A stretch of 34,917 bases of DNA from an uncultured Saprospiraceae bacterium (lineage in GTDB: Bacteria > Bacteroidota > Bacteroidia > Chitinophagales > Saprospiraceae): positions 1-34,917 of the forward strand of contig CALDTZ010000135.1 of NCBI GenBank assembly GCA_937924805.1, read 5' to 3'. This document shows, piece by piece, positions 1 through 7,611 of this stretch; position 1 is the stretch's first letter, and every line of letters begins with the position of its first letter. The notes under the pieces are model-generated. The model made no database searches and had not been told where the DNA came from. It saw only the letters and a program-made list of their open reading frames with translations. The translations under genes were made by a program, and so were the position numbers.

Positions 1-1470
1 GGGGAATATTTTTGAAACAATATATCCTACAATCATAGCAGCGGCAAAAGACGGAGCAAGTACATCTAACGCTACAAGATATTCTCCGATGCCATCCATA
101 GTTGAAAATACAAACTTGAATAATATAACGGATATAAACCCGGTAATCATCGATGCGATAGCGCCTTTTTCAGAATAACCTGACCAGAAAATCGATAAAA
201 TAATGACAGGACAAAAGGTAGCGGCAATACCTGACCAACCAAAGATCATAATCCAAAAAATCTGTCGATCTGGGTATAAATTATAGAGCAAAATGGCTAT
301 GCCTAATGCTGTCAATGCCATCGCAATCGTAATCATCCTAGAAAATTGGGTTAGATCTTCATCTTTAAGATCAGGTCTATACATTTTTTGATAGAAATCT
401 CTTGTAATTGCGCTTGAAGCTAATATCAGTAGTGAATCGATTGTAGACATGATAGCTGATAAGACAATAGCTATAAAAATGGCAACCAATATTGTAGGTA
501 AAAACTCATGGGTGATCATGCTCAACACATCTTCTCCTCCATTACCTAATATTGCTTCAGGATCTTGACCCTCTTTGGTAAAATAAACTCTAGCAAGGAT
601 CCCAATTGTAACTGCTGCTGCATCTGTCAGTAAGGTAAAAAGTAAAGCAACCCACTTGCCTTTATCAATTTCTGTTTCACTTTTGATAGACATAAAACGC
701 ACATACACTTGCGGGGAACCTAAAAATCCTAAGCCTATCATAGAAAAACCAAGTATGGTAAATAGATTCATCCATCCATCTTCACTTCGACCCATTAGTT
801 GGGTTAGTGTTGGATCAATTGCATTTAATCCTTCGGTTATACCAGAACCATGATCCATCGAAAACCAAACAACAATAGGTAGTAAAACTAATCCAAAAAA
901 CATGAGTATCCCCTGAAACATATCAGACCAAACGGCAGCAACAAAACCGCCAAAAAAGATGTAAGCAAGCACAATTGCAAATCCTATGAGGGCGCCAATC
1001 CGATAATCAATATCGAGCATAGATTCGAAAGCAATCCCAGTTACATCCATTTGGGAAGCCACATAAATTACAACAAATACCACCAAAACAGAAGCAGAGA
1101 TGACTCTTAGGGTATTTGTAGAAGATTTAAAATGACTTTGAAGGTAGTCTGGTATCGTAATCGATTTATAGCGATCAGACATTCGTTTAAAACGCTTAGC
1201 CATAAATTGCCAAGAAAGAAAAACACCAAGTAATTCACCGACAACAACCCAATAGGCAGAGTATCCAGCCATAGCACCCATTCCTGTAAGTCCAATAAGT
1301 AACCAACCAGATTCTCCTGTTGCTCGAGCAGAAAAAGCAACAGCCCAAAAGCCCATTTTTTTTCCACCGAGGTAATAATCGCTCATGCTTTTTACCCTCC
1401 TTGAAGCTAAAATTCCGATTAAAAATAGAATACATACATAAATGGTAAGGACGATAACTTTGGTGATCAT
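1..1470 (-). CDS. Sodium/solute symporter, PutP-like (3' end cut by window)
   Basis: An open frame of 490 codons runs from ATG at 1470 to the window edge with no stop. The product is a very hydrophobic carrier of the sodium:solute symporter (SSS) family, which couples Na+ entry to uptake of a small solute such as proline across the inner membrane. Visible family landmarks are an N-terminal helix, the DYYLGGKKMG segment (residues 31-40), SGWLLIGLTG (54-63), IPDYL, GSPQVYVRFM, and SAIMSTIDSLL with SSAITRDFY, which corresponds to the Na2-site helix in PutP. The E. coli PutP motif ASDMSGW, whose Asp is important for Na+, reads ATGESGW here, so substrate and ion details may differ. The PutP family is about 500 residues, so only the C-terminal tail is missing. 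Divergent from the ABC transporter at 1700. Proline as substrate is only a guess. Confidence 0.9.
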   Translation of the reverse strand, partial: MITKVIVLTIYVCILFLIGILASRRVKSMSDYYLGGKKMGFWAVAFSARATGESGWLLIGLTGMGAMAGYSAYWVVVGELLGVFLSWQFMAKRFKRMSDRYKSITIPDYLQSHFKSSTNTLRVISASVLVVFVVIYVASQMDVTGIAFESMLDIDYRIGALIGFAIVLAYIFFGGFVAAVWSDMFQGILMFFGLVLLPIVVWFSMDHGSGITEGLNAIDPTLTQLMGRSEDGWMNLFTILGFSMIGLGFLGSPQVYVRFMSIKSETEIDKGKWVALLFTLLTDAAAVTIGILARVYFTKEGQDPEAILGNGGEDVLSMITHEFLPTILVAIFIAIVLSAIMSTIDSLLILASSAITRDFYQKMYRPDLKDEDLTQFSRMITIAMALTALGIAILLYNLYPDRQIFWIMIFGWSGIAATFCPVIILSIFWSGYSEKGAIASMITGFISVILFKFVFSTMDGIGEYLVALDVLAPSFAAAMIVGYIVSKIFP

Positions 1471-1699
1471 GAAGTCTTTTTAGGTTCACTAAGATAGGGT
1501 TCCTTTACTAAAGCTTAATTTTAGGCGATTGACTAGTTCAATGTAATATATTACTGATGGTGATAATGATGAATCATCAATTTAAATTTTAGATTCGAGA
1601 AAATCAAAATCTAACTATTCTTAGAAATGAAGGATAGTTAAATGCTAGGATTTTTCTTGTTTACAAACCTTTCTCATTTTTCAATTGTTAGCATTAACT

Positions 1700-3523
1700 A
1701 TGATCGTAACAAAGAAATCAGATAAAATTGGTTGGAAGTCGAATATTGAAGCACTGAAGTATATTCCTCGCTTTTTTACCTTGATTTGGCAAACCAATAA
1801 ATGGTTGTTTTTGTGGAATATTATAGCAAGATTGATCAAATCTGTATTACCCGTACTTTTGCTTTGGGTTGGAAAGTTGATTATTGATGAAGTCGTTTTA
1901 CAAATTGATTTACCTGAAAAAGACTTAGTACGATTATGGTACTTGTTGGGAACAGAACTCCTGCTTGCCGTTTTCTCCGATCTACTCAGTCGACTGATAA
2001 GTTTGATTGATGCCTTATTAGGAGACCTTTATGGCAATAAATCCTCCGTTAGAATCATTCAGAAAGCAGCGAGCGTTCCATTAAGTCAATTAGAAGATGC
2101 TGATTTTTATGATAAATTAGAGCGAGCTAGAAGACAAACAACCAGTCGGGTTACATTAATGTCTACCGTATTAAGTCAGGCACAAGATATGATTACGGTG
2201 ATTTCACTTATTGGAGGATTGATCGTCTTTGAACCATGGTTAATATTAATTTTATTTATTGCCATTATTCCTTCCTTTTTAAATGAAATTAAATTTAGTC
2301 GGTCAAGCTATTCATTGGTACGTCGATGGACACCCGAAAGGCGAGAACTCGATTATTTGCGATACATAGGTGCAAGTGATGTTACAGCAAAAGAAATCAA
2401 ACTTTTTGGTTTGGCTTCCTTTATAAGTCAACGTTTTTCAGAGCTCGCACATAAATATTATTTAGCTAATAAAACGCTAGCTATAAAACGAGCAAGTTGG
2501 GGATCTATCTTTCATATCATTGGTGATTTGTCCTATTATGGGGCCTATGTTTTGATAATTATCAGGACCGTAACAGGGATTATTACTATCGGTGATCTTA
2601 CTTTTTTGGCTGGCGCTTTTAGAAGGCTTCGTAATCAACTACAAACCATATTTTCTAGGTTATCCCGAATTACAGAAAGTGCCTTATATCTTAAAGATTA
2701 TTTTGACTTTTTAGATGCCGATCATGGATCTATAAATAACCATAATTTGGAATCAGCACCGAAAAAAGTGGAACAGGGGTTTGAGTTTCAGGATGTAAGT
2801 TTTAAATATGCTGGTTCCGATCAGTATGTGTTACAAAACCTTTCTTTCCGATTACCTGCAGGAGAAAAATTAGCCTTAGTTGGTGAAAATGGAGCGGGAA
2901 AAACAACGTTGATAAAGTTATTATTAAGAATGTATAAACCTACAGAAGGAAAAATCTTACTGGAAGGGAAAGATATTTGGACTATGGATCCATTGGAATA
3001 TCAAAAGCTTTTTGGAGTCATATTTCAGGATTTTGTAAAATTCCAAATGATTGCAAGAGAGAATATCGGCGTAGGAAAAGTCGATGAGATGGATAATACA
3101 TCTAAAATAAAATTTGCAGCACAAAGGAGCTTGGCAGATCAAGTGATCGAAGATTTACCAGATGGGTACGACCAGCAACTGGGAAAACGATTCCGACAAG
3201 GAAAAGAATTATCTGGTGGGCAATGGCAAAAGATCGCCTTGGCTCGTGCATATATGAAAAATGCGGAAGTAATTATCCTCGATGAGCCTACAGCAGCTCT
3301 TGATGCACGTGCTGAATTTGAAGCATTTCAGCGTTTTGTTGATCTGACGAAAGGTAAAACAGCCGTTCTTATCTCACATCGTTTTAGCACCGTTCGTATG
3401 GCAAATCGCATTCTTGTTTTAAAACAAGGTCGATTGCTAGAAATGGGAACACATGAGGCTTTATTAAAAAAGAAAGGCTTGTATCAGGAATTATTTCAGT
3501 ATCAGGCAAGAGGGTATCAATAA
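1700..3523 (+). CDS. ABC exporter, fused membrane and ATPase domains
   Basis: A 607-residue half-transporter of the type I exporter fold that would work as a dimer in the inner membrane. The first ~320 residues hold the membrane domain with hydrophobic stretches around 40-65, 75-100, 160-195 and 270-300. The rest is the ATPase domain: Walker A GENGAGKTT near residue 395, Q-loop FQDF, signature LSGGQ at 504-508, Walker B VIILDEP with D528/E529, D-loop ALDA and H-loop ISHR with H560. The catalytic Glu and His are present, so it should be active. I chose ATG at 1700; an in-frame TTG lies at 1685 but would add only five residues. No partner permease, peptidase or accessory domain is adjacent, so the substrate (lipid, peptide or drug) cannot be read from the sequence. 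Confidence 0.93.
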   Translation: MIVTKKSDKIGWKSNIEALKYIPRFFTLIWQTNKWLFLWNIIARLIKSVLPVLLLWVGKLIIDEVVLQIDLPEKDLVRLWYLLGTELLLAVFSDLLSRLISLIDALLGDLYGNKSSVRIIQKAASVPLSQLEDADFYDKLERARRQTTSRVTLMSTVLSQAQDMITVISLIGGLIVFEPWLILILFIAIIPSFLNEIKFSRSSYSLVRRWTPERRELDYLRYIGASDVTAKEIKLFGLASFISQRFSELAHKYYLANKTLAIKRASWGSIFHIIGDLSYYGAYVLIIIRTVTGIITIGDLTFLAGAFRRLRNQLQTIFSRLSRITESALYLKDYFDFLDADHGSINNHNLESAPKKVEQGFEFQDVSFKYAGSDQYVLQNLSFRLPAGEKLALVGENGAGKTTLIKLLLRMYKPTEGKILLEGKDIWTMDPLEYQKLFGVIFQDFVKFQMIARENIGVGKVDEMDNTSKIKFAAQRSLADQVIEDLPDGYDQQLGKRFRQGKELSGGQWQKIALARAYMKNAEVIILDEPTAALDARAEFEAFQRFVDLTKGKTAVLISHRFSTVRMANRILVLKQGRLLEMGTHEALLKKKGLYQELFQYQARGYQ

Positions 3524-3565
3524 GTTTATCGATCGTGATATGGAATACAAACGAATAAGTAAAAT

Positions 3566-3800
3566 CTACTTTCTTAACCAAACAAAAAATCGTTTGTGTA
3601 CAAATGGAATATAAAGCCATACCATTAAAGGAACAAGGATAAGACTCATTATAAAATTTTGTAATTGGCTAGGGATGTCCTCCATCAACGGAAATAAAAC
3701 GGTCGACAATCACCTAAATAATGGATAAACAAATAACCATATCAATAAAGCAAATTACCATTTTTTAGGCTGGGCATGGTCATTCATAAAGGATGATAAT
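3566..3800 (-). pseudogene. Decayed membrane tail of an ABM-domain membrane protein
   Basis: Reading the minus strand gives an alpha-helical membrane tail interrupted by two in-frame stops: QPKKW then TAA (3755-3757), ALLIWLFVYPLFR then TGA (3710-3712), then PSQLQNFIMSLILVPLMVWL and PFVHKRFFVWLRK before a final TAG at 3566-3568. This matches, from memory, the C-terminal two-helix part of proteins with an antibiotic-biosynthesis-monooxygenase-like domain (PPKWK..LVTWL..YPL ... VPLMTYVVMPLLTRLFRRWL). The frame stays open upstream to about 3945 but I cannot recognise the N-terminal domain, so it may also be shifted or lost. The family call is from pattern memory; the two stops are seen directly. 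Confidence 0.6.
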
Positions 3801-3924
3801 TTTATATTTTGATCATTAAAATTATGAATAAAAGGATGTAAAGCGTGGATTGAAACGATTATCATTAGTAGTCTTTCAAAATATATTATTTTTTTATTTC
3901 TTTCTTGCAGCACTCTGGATTTGA

Positions 3925-3939
3925 GTAGTGTATAACTAC
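3925..3939. promoter_or_regulatory. Inverted repeat upstream of the sigma-factor operon
   Basis: GTAGT-N5-ACTAC is a perfect 5+5 base inverted repeat 76 bases before the lipoprotein start at 4016. It lies in the only upstream space of the lipoprotein/sigma/anchor operon. A regulatory role is inferred from position only; arms this short can arise by chance. Confidence 0.25.
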
Positions 3940-4015
3940 GTAGAGATCATTAAGATCTTTATGGGTGATCACCATTTAGAATAAATGTCCATTTTTTAAT
4001 TTTAAAAAAGATACT

Positions 4016-5587
4016 ATGAATTATTTAAAATATATAACTGCTTTCTTTCTGTTTGTTTTACTGAGTTCTTGTGGTAAAGATGATTTTGTCGATGCTGGAG
4101 ACCCAAGTGTTTCGATCGTAGATGAGATCATAAAAGGTACAGCTATGTTGGATCAAGATTTGGATGGAATATTTGAATTTCCAATGGCAGGAGCAACCGT
4201 GTATTATGCAGATTCGATATATAAAGAATATGATGCAGATGGGTTTGGAGGTTCTGATGTTTTAAAAGTTACCGTAGATGAATTTGGGGCGTTTGAATTT
4301 GTCGGTGTTCCCCCTGCTCAAGGCAAAGCACTTTTTATTTTGCCAGATGTCCCTGCGACTCTTAAATACTTTACCATAATAGGTGAGGATACTGAACCGG
4401 ATGGGGATGCGAAAGAGACAGAACCAACAGTAAAAATTAATATCGATCTAGAAACGGACGAAATAGATAGTGGCAATGATTTTTTTATTACTAAACATCC
4501 TATTGCTATTAGTGGGTCGATTTTGTTGGACGCAGATCTTGATGGAATTGGAGAAGTTGAAGTCCCCAGTTATTTTGTTTATTTATTCGAACGACTTCCA
4601 GATGGGTCTCCTTCAACGGTTTTAGTGAGTTCACAACTGACAAATGCTAATGGAGTTTTTGAATTTTATGACATTGAACCGGGAGAATATGTCTTAGAAA
4701 TTCAAAACAATTCCAATTATTATGTTTTTTCTGGAGGTGATGATACTCCTGATCCAGATGGGATGAGTGATCCTAATAGACCAAATTTGATACCAGTGGA
4801 TTTGGAAATAGAAGAAACAGACACAGATAATAATTTTACATTGAGAAATAATGTTGTAGGGACGATTAGTGGGACCGTAGGAAATGCAATAGACCAAGCT
4901 GGAAATATAGATTTTGGGTTACAACAAATAAAGGTAGGTCTATTTGATGCTATGTCTGGAAATATGATTAATAATGCATATACCGATGAAAATGGTGCTT
5001 TCAGTTTTGGAAATTTGCCCGGACAATATGAACTAAAATTATTAAGTACAGATGACTATATATTTAACGCCGCGGGTGATTTCTCAAATGACGGTGATGC
5101 GACGGATGAAAACATATCCCAGGATAATAAGATCGAAGTCACTCTAGGCCAAAATGAACAGGATATGGACAATAACTTTATTATTGTCATCCAAAAAGGA
5201 CGAATAAGTGGCCGAATTTTAGAAGATGTTAACAATGATGGGGTAGGAGATAGACCGATTTATAATGATATCATTCAATTGTCGTTTAGAGATGCAGATG
5301 GAGGGCCTATTTCTGACCCTAGTGCCCCATGGAATGATACAATTGCTTATTCAGATATCAATGGATATTATTGGTTTGAAGTTGACGAAATTCCTGAATC
5401 GGGAGCTTTTGTCATTAATCATATAGGCACTGGAGCGCATGTTTTTGAATGTATCAGTAGCGAAGATCTAAGCCCTGAACCTGGAGAGCCTCAAAATCAG
5501 CATCCATATTGTTCTTTAATTCAATGTGACCTATCTCAAATGGATAGTGAAGATCACCACAACGTTTATATCATAGACATACAATAA
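4016..5587 (+). CDS. Surface/periplasmic lipoprotein with four SdrD-B-like repeats
   Basis: A 523-residue lipoprotein. Residues 1-18 are a signal peptide ending in the lipobox LSSC, so Cys19 is the likely lipidated residue. The mature part is built from about four beta-sandwich repeats of the SdrD-B/Cna-B type, starting near residues 38, 164, 285 and 393. Each opens with a [KS]G[TSR]I/A-x-L-D-x-D-x-D-G or similar Asp-rich turn, then a GxFxFxxxPxGxY strand pair, and two close with DxDNNF. Such domains usually bind calcium and act as rigid stalks. The protein has no T9SS tail, so it is held by lipid. It is the first gene of a tight operon: the stop is 8 bases before the sigma-factor start. This suggests its level or state is linked to that regulator. 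No enzyme motif is visible. Confidence 0.85.
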   Translation: MNYLKYITAFFLFVLLSSCGKDDFVDAGDPSVSIVDEIIKGTAMLDQDLDGIFEFPMAGATVYYADSIYKEYDADGFGGSDVLKVTVDEFGAFEFVGVPPAQGKALFILPDVPATLKYFTIIGEDTEPDGDAKETEPTVKINIDLETDEIDSGNDFFITKHPIAISGSILLDADLDGIGEVEVPSYFVYLFERLPDGSPSTVLVSSQLTNANGVFEFYDIEPGEYVLEIQNNSNYYVFSGGDDTPDPDGMSDPNRPNLIPVDLEIEETDTDNNFTLRNNVVGTISGTVGNAIDQAGNIDFGLQQIKVGLFDAMSGNMINNAYTDENGAFSFGNLPGQYELKLLSTDDYIFNAAGDFSNDGDATDENISQDNKIEVTLGQNEQDMDNNFIIVIQKGRISGRILEDVNNDGVGDRPIYNDIIQLSFRDADGGPISDPSAPWNDTIAYSDINGYYWFEVDEIPESGAFVINHIGTGAHVFECISSEDLSPEPGEPQNQHPYCSLIQCDLSQMDSEDHHNVYIIDIQ

Positions 5588-5595
5588 AATATCTT

Positions 5596-6132
5596 TTGAA
5601 AAACGTAATACAAGCCTGTCAACAATGCGATCCCGCTGCACAAAAGCTGCTCTATGAGAAGCATGTTGACAGGTTGTATTATACAATTTATCGATATACA
5701 AAAAATCGATTTGATGTAGAAAATGTATTGCAAGATGTATTTTTAAAAATCTTCAATAAAATTGATTCCTTCGATTCCTCCAAAGGAAGTTTTGTTACTT
5801 GGTCTACCACAATCGCCATTCGTACAGCCATTAATCATAGCAAGAAAAATAAAATCGACTTTACCTCTCTTGAAAACCAGACGGATATCATAAATGAAGC
5901 TTCTGTTTTGTCACTATCTGAATTGGATGCTACCGATTTACTTCAACTTATTAATTCTATTGAAGATAAATATCGAATCGTTTTTAATTTATATGAAATA
6001 GATGGGTATAAACATGATGAAATCGCTAAGATGTTGGGAATAGCCGCCTCAACCTCAAGATCGACGCTAACAAGAGCTAAGAAAATCATTCGAGAAAAAA
6101 TTTCGCAAACTAAATTGGAGTATTATGGATAA
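5596..6132 (+). CDS. ECF-type RNA polymerase sigma factor (TTG start)
   Basis: A 178-residue sigma-70 family protein of the short ECF kind, which redirects RNA polymerase to a small set of promoters. Region 2 spans about residues 15-85, with DVENVLQDVFLKIFNKI as the polymerase-binding and -10-reading helix and GSFVTWSTTIA after it. Region 4 spans about 115-172, with helix-turn-helix DGYKHDEIAKMLGIAASTSR. The only sensible start is TTG at 5596, since the conserved N-terminus (QACQQCDPAAQKLLYEKH) begins immediately after it and no ATG precedes it. It begins 8 bases after the lipoprotein stop, and its last 8 bases overlap the next gene, so translation is probably coupled. The weak start may keep its level low. 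Confidence 0.93.
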   Translation: MKNVIQACQQCDPAAQKLLYEKHVDRLYYTIYRYTKNRFDVENVLQDVFLKIFNKIDSFDSSKGSFVTWSTTIAIRTAINHSKKNKIDFTSLENQTDIINEASVLSLSELDATDLLQLINSIEDKYRIVFNLYEIDGYKHDEIAKMLGIAASTSRSTLTRAKKIIREKISQTKLEYYG

Positions 6133-7522
6133 ACACAGACAATCCTATCATGATAAGTTTTCTGAGTTAAAAGCTCCAATTAATAAGTCAGCTCTATGGG
6201 ATAATATCGCTTCCGATCCAACATTTCCTGTAAAACGAAAGTCAAAAAGACGAATTTTTTGGTTTTGGTTTACGGGCTTCGCGGTGATTTTGATTGGTTT
6301 TTTAATGGTCTGGTCAATCTTACCAATGGATGATAACAAAGGTGAGGTAACAAATGAAACATCGACGCCAATTAATGAGATTTTAAACATTCAAAATAGA
6401 CAGACGATTGATACAACTGAAAATGTCGCATCAGTAAAAACGATCCATTCGGTTCTTGAAAATGAAGATTCGATTCTTAATAAAACGGCATCTAAAAAGA
6501 TTAAAAGTGAAAGCAATCGAATGGAGAATATTGACATGGATGTTTATAATTCCAACGTCAAATGGATTCAAAAATCCAGTTCATTACTAGCAACAGAGCA
6601 TTCTAAAAAACCTAATTTCGATCCTTCTAGACGGATTCAAAAAACAACAGACAATACTGCAAAACAATCAAACAATCATCAGGAAACGAATGCTCCTCCT
6701 CTTGAAATCCAAAAGGAAAATAGAGGTCTAGGAAAATCTACAAATGTTGAACCAGCCCCAATTAATCAAATGACGAATATTCCGTCATTGCAAGCTGAGG
6801 GTGCTTTTTTGGAGCATAATTTCTTTCCAAGAATGGAGCCTTACCTTTTGAGTCAAACGATTAAACATTGGACTATAAGCCTTGCAATGGGTGTAGGATA
6901 CCATCTACGAAGTTTTGATATCATTAATAATGATGTTCAAAATAATACACCAAATTTACGTAAAGCCAATACCCGAGCATTAGAATCTTATATTATAAAC
7001 CTGGGAATGGATCGAAACCTTCGTCGAAATTGGTCGATTGGTGTTGGGGTACAACTTGCAAGAAATTATGAAAAGTACATTTATCATAATAATAAAACGA
7101 TCTATTTACTAAATGGACTCAGTGATGTCGGATTCTACAATGAAGAAGAAACCAAAACAACGTATCACCATTATCATCAAATACAACAATTGGACGTAAA
7201 ACTTCAAATAAGTAAATATTGGCAATTTAGAAAGTGGAAGGTTTCAATAAGCCCTGGAATACTTTATAATGTACATTTTATAGTGAGCGGTGATTTGACA
7301 AACGAGCAATTAACGCCATTTTCAATAGTAACAAGCGAGTATAAATCAAACCTGGATATTCGGTTTTTTGGTCTGATGTCAATCGAACGAAGAATGACAC
7401 AAGGTAGTGTATTTACATCTATTCAAATCGAAAATCCTTATGATTTGACGCAAGAAATGACCGATTTTAAGCATCAAATAATGCCAATATATTGGATGAT
7501 CGGCTATAAGATGCATTTATAA
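6125..7522 (+). CDS. Inner-membrane-anchored protein with C-terminal beta-barrel-like domain, probable sigma partner
   Basis: 465 residues in three parts. Residues 1-43 are cytoplasmic and basic, with ALWDNIASDPTFPVKRK resembling the short N-terminal W-x-x-I motif seen in Bacteroidota proteins encoded after ECF sigma factors. Residues 44-66 form a single Trp/Phe-rich membrane helix. Residues 70-240 are a Ser/Thr/Asn-rich linker of low complexity. Residues 245-465 are alternating-hydrophobicity strands (WTISLAMGVGYHLRSF, WSIGVGVQLARNY, WKVSISPGILYNVHF, MPIYWMIGYKMHL) typical of small outer-membrane barrels. It overlaps the sigma gene by 8 bases, the usual place of an anti-sigma factor. A role as sigma regulator linking the envelope to transcription is inference. 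A C-terminal barrel-like domain tethered to an inner-membrane helix is unusual. Confidence 0.75.
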   Translation: MDKHRQSYHDKFSELKAPINKSALWDNIASDPTFPVKRKSKRRIFWFWFTGFAVILIGFLMVWSILPMDDNKGEVTNETSTPINEILNIQNRQTIDTTENVASVKTIHSVLENEDSILNKTASKKIKSESNRMENIDMDVYNSNVKWIQKSSSLLATEHSKKPNFDPSRRIQKTTDNTAKQSNNHQETNAPPLEIQKENRGLGKSTNVEPAPINQMTNIPSLQAEGAFLEHNFFPRMEPYLLSQTIKHWTISLAMGVGYHLRSFDIINNDVQNNTPNLRKANTRALESYIINLGMDRNLRRNWSIGVGVQLARNYEKYIYHNNKTIYLLNGLSDVGFYNEEETKTTYHHYHQIQQLDVKLQISKYWQFRKWKVSISPGILYNVHFIVSGDLTNEQLTPFSIVTSEYKSNLDIRFFGLMSIERRMTQGSVFTSIQIENPYDLTQEMTDFKHQIMPIYWMIGYKMHL

Positions 7523-7554
7523 AATGATTGCTTGACCAATCCGTTTGTAATAAA

Positions 7555-7598
7555 TAAAAAGACTAGCATTGTCCGGATGAACGATGCTAGTCTTTTTT
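7555..7598. terminator. Bidirectional terminator between sigma operon and giant LRR gene
   Basis: Perfect inverted repeat: arm 7556-7569 (A-tract plus GACTAGCAT) and arm 7584-7598 (ATGCTAGTC plus T-tract), with a 14-base loop. It lies between convergent stops at 7522 and 7612 and has A/T tracts on both sides, so it can end transcription in either direction. Confidence 0.85.
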
Positions 7599-7611
7599 AA
7601 AACCACTAAAA

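Noticed and set aside
1107..1489. Two overlapping minus-strand reading frames at the symporter N-terminus
   Set aside because: Both are out of frame with the long symporter frame starting at 1470, which encodes recognisable transporter motifs.
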